Below are positions 14,401 through 25,548 of a stretch of 64,000 nt of DNA, one piece after another; position 1 is the stretch's first letter; every line of letters begins with the position of its first letter. The DNA comes from Stichopus chloronotus (lineage: Eukaryota > Echinodermata > Holothuroidea > Aspidochirotida > Stichopodidae): contig CM037830.1 in assembly GCA_021234535.1 (NCBI GenBank), positions 9,799,252-9,863,251 of the forward strand, given 5' to 3'. The notes under the pieces are model-generated. The model was not told the DNA's origin. It searched no databases and saw nothing but the letters and a program-made list of their open reading frames with translations. The translations under genes were made by a program, and so were the position numbers.

Positions 14401-14645
14401 GAATAATGTAATATTCGATATGGAAAGGACACAATATTCGTATTTGCCTTTTTTTTTCTCTTCTTTGTAACGATTAGACACGTTGTGGATGTTAACAGGT
14501 TCAAGTAGCAAAGTTTCCTTACCCTCGTCACAATCTTCCCGGCCAATGTATTAGCCTTCAACTTCTGTGCGGCTAAATTGTCATTTTCTAGTCCAGATTC
14601 ACCAAACTGAGCGAGTCTCGGTAAAACAACACGAGATGAAGACAT
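2407..14645 (-). CDS. Uncharacterised ~1,301-residue Lys/Glu/Ser-rich protein, seven exons
   Basis: I do not recognise this gene. Exons in transcript order are 14645-14523 (starts MSSSRVVLPRLAQ), 10307-10053, 9598-9455, 9344-9201, 7497-7185, 5835-5596 and 5093-2407 (TGA). All junctions have GT/AG and the phases join without a break (0,0,0,0,1,1), giving about 1,301 residues. The last exon alone encodes 895 residues. It opens with a Gly/aromatic module (GPDGGYYIGEY, about residue 430), followed by a long charged Ser/Lys/Glu region with repeated basic patches. Near the end come an aromatic island (FSFYDIPYHYV) and a basic tail (KGKKKRPP). No membrane segment or signal peptide is evident, and it is probably intrinsically disordered. 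The exon 2 donor sits 6 bases from a 13-base C run. Upstream DNA holds clustered CRE sites. Small exons could still be missing. Exon structure is well supported; function is unknown. Confidence 0.8.
8460..8511 (+). repeat. TG-rich microsatellite
   Basis: A GTGTGTGT tract with a few interruptions lies in the intron between exons 4 and 5 of the unknown minus-strand gene. No flanking minisatellite units like those around other CA/GT tracts in this window were seen. Confidence 0.8.
10308..14522. other. Large first intron of the unknown minus-strand gene, repeat-rich
   Basis: This 4.2-kb intron has no further exon I can support. It contains fragments of a dispersed repeat: a GCCGCCAT(G/A)GAGAG stretch occurs at about 10411 and again at about 12677, and a CCAACCAA(C/T)GGTGGC stretch at about 10603 and 13870. 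It also contains a purine tract at about 11948-11988 and long C runs at about 13431-13443 and 14148-14165. These look like decayed transposon or SINE pieces, but no ends or target duplications are visible. Confidence 0.45.
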
Positions 14646-14891
14646 CACAAAAGGGAAGCAGCTATCGGAGACCGCCAGAGAACCAGTTAATTACCACTTT
14701 CAATGTCTTACACAATATCTTGGCTCATTTGTCTTAACTTTCTTATCTTCGTACTTTACAGCCAAAAACGATGGAGAGACATGCAGAAAACAAATGGCTC
14801 TTTGTTAGGACATGGTCAATATTGAGCACAGAGAACACTGCGAATATTTGAAATGATTCTTGCATCATAGAACTGAAACGATCGTTCACTG

Positions 14892-15478
14892 TGACGTCAG
14901 TAATGCTTAGATTTGTGATTTTTTGCATGGAGCGCGCATTTTACGTGCATACGAAATTAAATGCACACGCATTAACGGTGCATGCCCATGAGGAAACTGT
15001 GTCATGTCACATCCGGGCATCACTGGATGATCGGGGGGGGGGGGGGGGGGGAGTCTAGGAACTATTTGATCCTGGCCATGGCTAGGGGTTGATAGACATT
15101 CAATAGACCCCACCCCCTTGCATTGACGTCATAAAATACTAAAGGGCGTCCTCCCTGTGGCAAACAAACTAGCAGTATACACAGTGCATGGGCGCGTGTA
15201 CATCAATGACAGAGAAGGCGCACGTGCAAACACTGGTCTGGTGTAGAACGCTAGAGGCGCAATGAACGTACATGTTAGTAAGTGGCTTATACATCACAGG
15301 AAGTTTCCCAGGGCCGGGATCATAACCACGTGGTCGGGATTCCCGGAATCTCCATGCTTTTCCTCGAATAGGGCGCTTCACTTTGACGTCACATGCATCT
15401 AACCTTGTATATGACGTCAGAGTGACTCACACAGTGAAGTACCATCCTTGAGGATAGATTTAGTACATTTGACACGTG
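14892..15478. promoter_or_regulatory. CRE/E-box cluster upstream of the minus-strand gene
   Basis: Four exact TGACGTCA palindromes (full CREB/ATF sites) lie at 14892-14899, 15124-15131, 15384-15391 and 15412-15419. Three CACGTG E-boxes lie at 15221-15226, 15327-15332 and 15473-15478. The cluster starts 247 bases upstream of the minus-strand ATG at 14645. A given 8-mer palindrome is expected about once in 64 kb of random sequence, so four in 530 bases is striking. Promoter or enhancer activity is inferred. The region also contains a 19-base G run at 15033-15051. Confidence 0.55.
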
Positions 15479-15911
15479 CGGCCTCTCTGTCAATCAATCA
15501 ACACTCGCCTAGCGTAGTAATATGTATCCTGTTCGTTTCATTGTCACAAGGTAGGCATCCTTGTTTGTTGTTATATGACATCAATGCGTATGGTCCAATG
15601 AAATACTATATTTTGGCTAAAATCCCTGCTATGCAATGAACTGTAAGTAGCACTCGATCTCGTCATTTATTTTATCTAAGGCCTTGTTTGTACCTTTACT
15701 GCATGCCTGTTTTCCTATTGTGCCATATAGAATTGGAATATTTGAATACCCTGTGCATATGGTGTGTTGTCGATACGCGCGCACCACACGGCCTTGGTTA
15801 CAATTGTGCAATGGACGCTTGGCTGTTAAGATATAGGGATGCGCAGAGCAGACGATGAAGAATTTTCCCGCTGGAAGTGCTCCGACGACCACCTTGCTGG
15901 TAGCAAAATAT

Positions 15912-15938
15912 CACTTCCGGTAGCTTCTCTTTTCCAAT
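15912..15938 (-). promoter_or_regulatory. ETS site plus CCAAT box, candidate core promoter
   Basis: Read on the minus strand there is an ETS/GABP-type CCGGAAGTG (15920-15912). The plus strand carries CCAAT at 15934-15938, which is an inverted CCAAT box (ATTGG) for a minus-strand transcript. This pair is typical of housekeeping promoters. If it is used, the unknown gene would have a 5' UTR of more than 1 kb or a non-coding first exon. Confidence 0.3.
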
Positions 15939-17318
15939 AGGGCAACAGTACAGCGCATAACGTCTTGTTTATTTACGTCTTTTTGTCTGCTTCTCGATTT
16001 AAGTCATTTGATGTCATTTAATTAGTTGAGTAAATAGGGAAGTGTACATGGCGCGCACGATTTTAAAGTATTAGACTTGAACGGGCATCTTGAAAACACA
16101 CGTAAAGCGAAAACACAAATGGTCTGCGTTTTCGAGAATCTGTGCTTTTATTGCAAGACGCTCGGGTTTTTGACTGTAATTTTAATAAGCTGTGCTCGTC
16201 TGTATAAGTTACAATGTAGAGGTTTACGCCCATGTTTGCACCACCAGCTCTATAAGGAGGGCGAAGAAGCTACCTAGCTCTATGGTCTAGGAAGGGCAAC
16301 TTTTGGTTGTATAAATCATGGTGTCGACTTTTGTTGTTGAACATTTGTTGTTGAAATTATTCATATCTATAGGCCTATACCGCGAAGTAATTTTGTCAGT
16401 GGGAGCGAATTATATTTCCTTAGGCATTCATTGGGCGAATAGATAAAGAGGGCACCGACCCGACTCTAACACACATAAAGAAATTGTTTTTATGGACGTT
16501 GTAAGAAGGGGCATGGAAAAAATAAAAATGTTGAATACCTCCAAAACATCTAGAATTTAAAATGAATTTCATAAGTCACTTCTGACACTCAATGGTCAAA
16601 AGAGTCACATGGAGTTTGAAGCATCCCGCACAATAATTGTCATCACCACCGTGTGTTAATGTTTGCTTCAAATATGAAGAATATTGTTCGTATTGAAATA
16701 AAGCGAGAATACCCGATTTTCGTTTTTAGTTTGGGTTGATCGATTTCGATAGCAATTCGAATTGGATTTAATCATGAATTAATGGCCTTCCGTGGCCCCC
16801 TAACCTAGTACATTTCCAAGACCTTATTGTTTAATAGGCCTAACACATTTTAACAGTAATGATTGAACTCTATGTTGTCTTCAAATTTTGTACACGGTAA
16901 GCGTACCTCCTCACCTAACCACTAATTTCTTTAGCCACTAACACATTAACTAACGAAAAAGACATTGCATTGTGAAAAACATTAGAAAGATTTTTATCAT
17001 TTATACAAGCTATTAGTACAAGTGGCAATCCACGGAGTTGGAAATCTCAACCATGCATATATCTTTTTGCATGGTCATTGGATAGCCATAATTTTATGTA
17101 CTTCCAACAGGGAGCATGCTACTCAGTCTCCCAATGAAAAAGATAGTAGAAAGTTAGGACTAAAGGTATGTTTATCTTCACCCACCCAAAGTATCATCAA
17201 ATTTGCCAAGAGATGGCGGTATAAATGATGAATTTTTCAAATTGCAGACATGAGATCTCTATTTCAAGTCTTGATAAATATATCACAAAACACTTGAGAA
17301 ATACCGTTTCCGGCCATC

Positions 17319-17457
17319 ATCAACAATTAATTGTTGATACCATCAAGCAAATAATTGCTGATATCAACAATTAATTGGTGATATCAGCAAATCATTTGAT
17401 GATATCAGCAAATAATTATGTGCTGATATCACCAATTCATTTGCTGGTATCACCGAC
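17319..17457. repeat. Array of short palindromic GATATC units
   Basis: Roughly six units of 20-26 bases each contain an inverted core such as AGCAAATAATTGCT, separated by GATATC or a one-base variant (GATACC, GGTATC). The first unit includes a perfect 20-base palindrome, ATCAACAATTAATTGTTGAT, at 17319-17338. The array sits about 2.2 kb upstream of the ANKRD16 start codon. It resembles neither a standard microsatellite nor a CRISPR array. Confidence 0.7.
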
Positions 17458-19520
17458 TATCGAATAAAAAGTCAAACACAGCAAATTCGGTCAAAGAGGT
17501 CCTTCACATTTTCAGAGGTATGTATATAGGCTACAGCACTCCATTCGTTTCGTTGTAAATTTCGCAACTTCAAATATGTCAAGTTTTCCTTTAACTGAAA
17601 AACGGACGAAAAACAAGAAGATAAAAAAAAGAAAATACATAGTTGATGACTTCACGTTATTTGTGGTTCGTTTGCGAATCTCATAAGTAGGCCCTTTACT
17701 CCGTCACAGTCAAATCTCCCTTTAAAATTTCGAATTTAAAGGGCGCCCTCGACTTTTACTTAAAATGAAAAATTTTACTAAAAAGTGTAGTAATAAAGGT
17801 TTCTACCTCCTATAGTCTATTCGGCAACTGCAATCAGTAATCCAACCGACATAAAGCTTCCTGCATAAAGCTCGCCTCTTTTCTACCTTATCCCCTGATC
17901 TATCGGACTGTCCCCGGCCCCGGAAGAAGTGCGTGAATAAGAAATACGAGATACCTTACTTCAGGCTATTCGGAGGCGCGGCTAGTTCGCAACCTTGTCC
18001 TCACAGTTGAGCCTTAGTTTCTTTGAGTTTGCGTTACAGTAAGGTACAGGGATTTCCGGTGGCAAATGAGGTCTGGTAAGCCGGTGAGTGATGATGAGAA
18101 ATATACCATGAGTTTCGCTACTTATGGTCTAGACTCGTAGACCTTTATAGATCGCTTATGTGGTTTAATGTTACTGTTTTTTGTCAGTATTATTGTTATT
18201 GCACGAAAAGTATATTTCACTATGTTCTGGGACGGGTTCCGCGAAAGAGAGTTAAATGGCGGTGTCTACAGTATTGATCCGACCATCGGCTGTATCACTA
18301 TCATTCTAGCTCTTTTTGTAATTGACTTGGAAGAAACTCGGTATTACTGAGAATTAGAAACATCTGAAATTGGTGTAACAATAGCTATACGCCGCTAACG
18401 GAGAGCAATTTGAACTTAGCAAGCTAATTCAGAATTATATAAATTCTAAAATTGTGCCATAATTTCTGATTTTCTCATCCTGCACCGTAGTAGCTAGATG
18501 GTGATTTGAGACAATTGGCCCAAATGCTGACTCAATTGCTGAATTTCTCCTGCTACTGGATGCATCTGCTATATTCAGACAGTGCTGTAACTGCAATTCG
18601 ACACAGCTGATCTCTATAGTCAAGTAATAGGTCAACCGGCAAAATTTGACACTCCTCTCATCCCCTGAACTGAAGTTTCAAACATGTTCCCATGCAGTTA
18701 TGTTATGTATGCTTGCATCCAGTTGATTGAGCATTTGATACCGTGTTTTTCAAGCGGTTTGGGGGTCAATATATTAATGGAAAGATCTATTGTGGGGTAG
18801 TGGTGGATGGGTGTGGTTGAATGTTTACCAACGTAACTGTGATAATGTGACGCAAAAATCACCAGAGGGCTCAACTGGAGTTTTGGCTCTTTGTATTAAG
18901 TCTAAAACTCTCAATTTTGAAGTCCATGAAAACTTAGCAAATAGACACCAATATTCAGTGAAATTAACAAGGAATCTTTACCATGTACAATCAATACAAA
19001 ACTATGGACATGTAAATAGAAAAATATGAGTGAATTGACATTAACTACTATGGAAGGTTCAAACTTCAAAGTATACCAAAAAAAGAAACAATAGCAAATC
19101 CATTCTCTGCAGTTCATATGTCATACACTTTCTGAATATAATACTACAAAGATCTATGTACCTCCTTGGGCTCTCTTCCACGCTGCTATCACAAGGTTCT
19201 TTGCAACACAAAGGCTGTTAGTGAAATTTTCAACAGGTTGCTACGATGTCTGCAGGCTAGGGGTGAGATAAGTTGACTCTTTGAGATCGAATAGCAGAGT
19301 GCTCTTCACAAGCCTTGCAAGCTTTGGTCTAACAACAAGCCACCTAATTAGAGAAGCTACAGTCTATATTCCTGAGATGAGTGCAAAGTTTCCATGCATA
19401 ACCTTCTACATAGACATAATCTTAAAGCGTGAGTACTCTTACATGTATAAAGCGTGATGAATGTTTCAAGTTAACATTACATTTTACTGTCTATAATATT
19501 ATTCCAGAACATAGGACCGC

Positions 19521-22500
19521 ATGAAGGGAACTGAGGACAAATTCTTGTCTGCAGTCAAGAAGGGGAACCTGAGAGATGTCCAGGAAATATACAGATCTTC
19601 TGTTGACAATGAAGAGCTTCTGCAGTGTTGTCACAAAAAGTCTGGGGACAGAGCCATCCATTTAGCAGCAAGAAATAACTATGTTGATGTATTAGAATAC
19701 ATAATTGCTAAAGGGGCTGACATAGAGTGTGGTAACTTGGATGGTAAACGTGCTCTGCATGAGGCTGCACAAACTGGTAGCCTCGAGTGTTTGAATCTTC
19801 TCCTCTTGAAAGGCGCAGAGGTTGATGCATTAAAGAGGGCAGATTGGTTGGTATACATTGTATATTTTACATGTCTTTCATTGCCACAAAACAGTATGTT
19901 CTTCCATTGACAATATTCTACGTTTCAATTCTGGGACTTTAGTTAAGTGCATAACAGACATTCAAGTCTCCCCAATCTTTGTATCCATTAAAGCTGATGC
20001 AGCTACTGTAATACCATTCTGCTTTTTAACAATTTTGAGGTCAAACTTGTCTGTGTATCAGACTCCGTTCTGTAATTGGCAGGTGCATGCACAATATATA
20101 TCATTGCAAATCTGGTCTCTAATGCAAGAGCAACACTCAAGAACAACTTGTCATGGTCATCTACAGTAGGTAAAACTGTATGGACCAAAATTTTATATTT
20201 TTGTATTGTATGCCTTGTGAGATAATTAAGTACTGTATCTTTCAGTTTTGTCTGTATCCTTGACAGAGGCACATTGAGTTGTTTCTTAAAATTTTCCAAA
20301 ACCTGTCAAGTTTCCTTCATGTACTTATGACAAATGGTCAAACTAAGATGATCCCCATGTGTTACAAAGGCACATACTGTATAACGAGTGAGTAATTAAC
20401 AATTCAGTTTGACTTTTGAAAATTCGTGACCAGACACTTTGAACATTAGTGCTAATTCATATGCTTATGGCCAGTACAAGTCAGGGTCAAACCCCTTGAC
20501 AGTTTTCACATTGGATGTGCACTTGACAGTCTTGACTTATTTGCTATTTTTTAGCATGTCATATGTAATTATACCCTTCAAATCCTCACAAACTTGTCAA
20601 TATCAACGCAATGAGTCCCCTTAGTAAAGAATGATGTAAAGATTCTTAAGGGAACACAATAATTTGTTCGAAGTTTCTAAGCTTCATGTCTCATCTTTTA
20701 TTTTGCATTCATGAGTAACAGACTTTGTAATTATGCGCATTACATTAAGAGTACATTAAGTATTTGTGCCAAAGCAAAGTTGCATGGAATATATCTCCTT
20801 TTTAACTTTTACATTTATTTTTGCCTTACTTGCTGGACTTTTAAGGTTTGGTAACTCATGGCCTTGATCAAAGTGAAACATTTGACTGAACAGTGTCATG
20901 ATATTAACTCAACCAAATTGTACTAGTCACAAAACAGGACTCTACATATACCTGATCTGAGGATTTTTAAAGAGTGAAATGCCCTTGGAAATCTGGATCA
21001 TTGTGCTTGTGTGGCATGACAGCTTCTCTTTCAGTTTTATATGTCAATTGTCCATTATTTGTTTGGTTTTCTTTTCCCATCAGGACACCTTTACATCTGG
21101 CATGTACCAAACTTGATTCTGCCATTGTTGCACGACTGCTCTCAGGAGGTGCGAACCCGTCGCTTCCTAACAAAGATGGATGGAATGCATTCCACATTGC
21201 CAGCAGGTAACGTCATACTGTATCGACATATTGTCCTGTCCAGACTGTCATCATTTCGGTAAACACAGTGTGCAGCACTGTCAGCAGGGAACGTCATACT
21301 GTATCGGCATATCGTCCTGTCCAGACTGTCATCATTTCGGTAAATACAGTATGCAGCACTGCCAGCAGGTAACGTCATACTGTATCGACATATTGTCCTG
21401 TCCAGACTGTCATCATTTCGGTAAACACAGTGTGCAGCACTGTCAGCAGGTAACGTCATACTGTATCGACATATTGTTCTGTCCAGACTGTCATAATTCC
21501 GGTAAATACAGTATGCAGCACTGTGTTGGAGGTACTGTTGCTATGCACTGTGCATGCAGTAAATCCATGCTGCTTTGCAGCTTTTATTGCCATTTTGATC
21601 AATGTTGTTGGGTACAGTTTGGTACACATTTGCTAGATTGCTCTGATAATTGGTCTGAATATTGATTGTGCTTGATATTCAACTAAATTGATCATTTCCA
21701 CCCCTGACATGGCCTATCAATTAATGGCCTATCAATTAAAGACTAATCCCTTACTGCAAATATGAGAATATAAGATAATTATAAATGGCCTTTGCCAAAT
21801 CATATGTGGATCAGAAAAGTTAAATGCTGATTCAACTAACATGATCGTTTAGTACTGCACTATTACCTTCATTCAAGCTGTACAGTTTATCTTCTCTTCT
21901 TGTAGGGAAGGCAGCACAGATGTTTTGAATTGCCTCCTGGACAACAATCCTTCACTCTGGTCGACTAAGAGCAAAAATGGGAGAACTCCTTTACATACAG
22001 CAGGTGAGATTGGCATGCATGCTGAAGCTAAATATTTCATATGTGACTGTTCATTGTGAATGGTGTGTCAAGCTATAAATTTATTAAGGTCAATAAATGC
22101 TGTATCGTGCATAGGATAATGCACGATCAGGGTTAGGAATGTGAGCGATAAAGGCGTGCAGATTTAGCTCTTAAATTACCATGCAGTTATTTAAACAAAA
22201 ACCACAGCCACCTGACTGTATTGGACCAATAGAAGTAAAGGATTCTTACCAGGTATGAATGGATGTTGGAAGGTGAATTACTTTGTAATGAGTCATTAGA
22301 GGGTATTTAATGTTACAATCAACTAGCCCTGCATTTTATGCACTATATACATTGAGTACAGTGTGGGGCAAAATTCTACTTGTTTAAATATCCAGTTATG
22401 ACAGTATCCCATTTTGGAATTCTTGCACTCAGCTTTACACGGGCAGCTTGATGCTGTTCGTTTGCTACTCGAACGATGTAAATACAGTACCGATGCTGTG

Positions 22501-24109
22501 GACTCATGCGGATCCACACCATTGATGGATGCTCTGAGAGCAGGTTTTACAGATGTGGCAGATGTACTAATTTCAATGCACAAGGTAATTTACTCAGGGA
22601 ATCTGACTGATGATGTTGGGACTGGTTGTGAATTTACTCCTGGATGTAAAGTTTCACTAAGATACTGTAAATTGTACATGTGACAAAATTCAACATGTAT
22701 GCAACTACAGTAAGAATTCTTCTTTATCATCTCTGCATGTAAGATACATGGTGTTGTATTATTGTACAATTAAAATGTTTCAAGACTTCACAACAAACTG
22801 GTAGCCTAACTGAAGTTATATTTTCGGTTACCTGGGCAAATTTTGAGACCCTTGCAAAGTTTCAGTAATAACAGCAGTTCTTAGTTATTATTGCTATTTT
22901 GGCTATCAAGTATTGGCATGAAATGAATTTTTTTTAGTTCTTTCAGTTTCTACATATCCATCCTCAACACCTGCCTGCCCCCCCCCCCCCCTCCCAACCA
23001 TGGCCTTAATGTAAACTGATGTAATATTAAGATACTGTACACTGTTCACCTCCTCTGTCGTATTATGTTTACAAGAAATACAAACATCAGCAAACCCTGT
23101 TCATGGCTGGATTTGAATTGCTGTATTCTTGTAAGGTATTTTGACAACCAAACATCATAATTGATTTTGTACTGAGGTGAATGCAATAGGAGGATGTTGC
23201 TTTTGTGGAAGTTTTTAATCAGGAAAAGAAAGGAAGAAAATTGTCTGAAGTCTTTTTGTTTCAGGCAACCTATCTGCCTTTGTCTTTACAGGCTGGAGTG
23301 CGCAAGCCAGATGTGCTTGGGAGGGAACCCCTTCACATTGCTGCTCAGGCTGGTTGTGAGAAGTCAGTAAAATATCTGATTCAGACACATAAGGTACCTC
23401 CAGATGTGACCACCAGTACTGGAGGGTTAACACCTCTTCATCTAGCTGCAAAGGTGTGTTGGATCTTAGCAATGCAGTACATGAATTACAAGACCTGAGA
23501 ATGCTTTATGTTTAGTTGAAGTTTTCCCTCTTCAGCCTGGTATTGCTCTTTTTGCATAGCACTTGAAATTTTTCTTCTCAAATTGTGTGAATTTGTTCTT
23601 GCAGGAAGGCCAAGATGGAATCATCATGACATTACTTCAGCTCGGTGCAAACAGAAATGCAAAAGATGCCAAAGGTCGAACAGGTCTGTTGAAAACACAA
23701 TTTAGGTCTTTTAGCCCTACCCTTCCCGTTAATGCCTATGGTGTCTTCATTCTACTCTATATCTTAAGTAAGAGGAATCAAGAAATTGGTCTTTAACTAA
23801 AGTATTTTGCAGATAATGCTTCCACTGAATGTTTTGCATTTTTCAAAAAGGAAAGATAGGTACAAATTTCACAGTTTCTATGTTTGATTCTTAAAAGGTC
23901 AATATAAACACTGTGATGATACATCAGTCAGTTTTATTCTCTCCTTTATTACACTTTCAGCTCTTCACATTGCAGCAGCTAGTCAAATGGTGCAGTGTGT
24001 GGAGGTTCTTCTACAATCTGGTGCCGATGTATGCAAAGATCAAGACGGTAATAGGCCCTCAGATGTAACGAACAAGAAAGAGATTGTGGACTTACTGGAG
24101 GCAACATGA
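19521..24109 (+). CDS. ANKRD16: Ankyrin repeat domain-containing protein 16, complete
   Basis: Seven coding exons, 19521-19846, 21084-21206, 21906-22003, 22433-22584, 23292-23453, 23605-23683 and 23961-24109 (TGA), join in phase to 362 residues. Human ANKRD16 has 361. The protein is a stack of ankyrin repeats with typical GRTPLHTAA, GREPLHIAAQ and TPLHLAAK helices. Stretches shared with the vertebrate protein include NKDGWNxFHIASREG and ADWTPL. In mammals ANKRD16 binds alanyl-tRNA synthetase and accepts serine mis-activated by it, limiting mistranslation; acting in cytosol or nucleus. Of the three mouse serine-accepting lysines I recall, one appears kept and two changed (see findings). The start is the first ATG, 13 bases after an AG acceptor at 19506-19507, so a non-coding first exon is likely. 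It is tail-to-tail with tafazzin. Confidence 0.96.
20265..20621. mobile_element. TTAA-type MITE, diverged copy 2, in ANKRD16 intron 1
   Basis: This is the same family as the element at 1308-1683. The left end reads AGAGGCACATTGAGTTG and the right end is its approximate complement, with internal blocks shared in order (for example CAAGTTTCCTTCA near the left end and GTGACCAGACA in the middle). The flanking tetranucleotides are no longer both TTAA, consistent with an older insertion. Confidence 0.65.
21198..21524 (+). repeat. 81-bp tandem repeat starting on the ANKRD16 exon 2 donor
   Basis: Four units with an exact 81-bp spacing begin at CAGCAG 21201, 21282, 21363 and 21444. The first unit begins inside the last bases of exon 2 and includes its 5' splice site (GTAACG at 21207). 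The site is copied intact at 21369 and 21450, and is lost by GT>GG at 21288. Unit length is a multiple of three, but the ANKRD16 frame meets a TAA immediately after the first donor. Confidence 0.9.
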
Positions 24110-25548
24110 AGAGCAGGAACAGGAAAGAGAATCAAAGGTTGCAATCTGAAGAGGATCTCAGCTATAATCACAGAAAAGGATTTTTATTGGACAGGATTTT
24201 TCCACTATTTGAAGTCCAGTATGTGTGTCTACATCCTTGCAGGACTTTGGAAGTACTTAACCACTTCCTCTGTTATCAAGGATTCCACACAACTGTCTTG
24301 ACTATACATCTAAATGCACGTCTTTTGTCGTGAAGATCATAAAATTGACAAATTGCTGAAAAGCTTCCGTGCTGAAAACTTGAAATGTATATTTTTCAAA
24401 AGAAGTGTTGAGAAGGGTGGCGTCTGTTGTGTCGTAAGAAGCAGAGTTGACAGAGTACATATGCCCATGGGTGGAAAAAGTTGGGAAGCTGGGAGGCTCC
24501 TTCCCTGGATATTTGGGCATCTGGAGGGAAATTTTGGCTTTTGGTGGGAAATTTACCATTTCTGCACATGAGAATATAGCGAGAATTGTGGGAAATTCTA
24601 CTCCCTTCCAGGGAAATAATTTTACTTCCCTTCCAGGGAAATAAACATTTTTTCCAGCCCAGCATATGCCAATATCTATCTTCACATTGAGCTAGAATGG
24701 TGCATTTTATTTTTGTGCATGCAGTTCCTTAATCCTGCAAATAAATAAATATTTTGTAAGCAGAGATGACAGTAGTATAAAAATGGATCATATCAATAGT
24801 AATAGCAAAGTTTGTCACAGATTAACCTTTGACACACAGTCAGCATGAGGAGTTTTTTCGTATATCATTCACTGCTTCACTGGTAATGAAAGTGGTGGGG
24901 GCACTGTGATTAAGAGTGCAATACATACTACTTAATCTAGTCCGTAAAGTACAGAAACCACAGTCATTGAGCTAGGAATATCATTACAGATACCTGACAG
25001 CATCATTGCGAGTGTTTCTACCTTTTCACCTTTTTACAGAAAAACTTGTTTGTGTCACTTTAAGGGTGGTGACATCATTGAGATACAGTAAGTACCTTTA
25101 AGTCTTTGGCATATGAGCACATCTGATGTACTGTACTCTACCTTGAAATGACCTGGCAATGGTATCAATTTAAGTTTGTTTACAAACTAGCTTGCGGGGA
25201 AAAAAAGTCTTCTCATACTTTATAAATTTGAAACTTGGGACAGCATAAAAGTGGTCCATAAAATTGGCACAATGATAAAACAACTGGTAGAGTCATTTTC
25301 TAATATCACTTGATTTTTATTCTTCAGCAGCATGGTGTATTTTCTCTTCACCTAGCAATCATACAGCAATATGCATCCTTTCAACTGTTGCACAGTTTCA
25401 CCGGCCACATCCAAAATATAACGTTCTGTAGCTCAAAACTATTCGAAGAGTAGTCCAGGTGTAGAAATTTTTACATTGAACAAATTCATTAAAGCATTAA
25501 GAAACTTTCCTCTGCAGTTGCATCCAATCGCAAGGAAAAGGTCAACTG
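24110..25548. other. Convergent 3' UTR region of ANKRD16 and tafazzin
   Basis: There is no coding exon here. A plus-strand AATAAATAAATA stretch at about 24740 is a candidate poly(A) signal for ANKRD16, and AATAAA on the minus strand at 25321-25316 is one for tafazzin. A direct repeat (CCCTTCCAGGGAAATAA) occurs twice around 24601-24645. The two transcripts may end within a few hundred bases of each other. Confidence 0.5.

Larger units (their letters stand above)
14646..19507. other. Intergenic region between two divergently oriented genes
   Basis: Apart from the regulatory cluster at 14.9-15.9 kb, this stretch holds the palindromic GATATC array at 17.3 kb and a possible promoter/first exon for ANKRD16 near 17.9-18.08 kb. 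In the latter, CCGGAAG motifs are followed by a GGTCTG/GTAAGC donor-like site at about 18076. I see no convincing coding exon; the open frames of 60-80 residues are unsupported. Confidence 0.4.

Noticed and set aside
17319..17457. CRISPR-like array
   Set aside because: The units are palindromic, unequal in spacing and have no unique spacers; the host is eukaryotic.
21180..21665. 161-residue plus-strand frame full of CHHFGK-like repeats
   Set aside because: It is the 81-bp intronic repeat read in a frame other than ANKRD16's; the unit length is divisible by three, so the frame stays open by construction.
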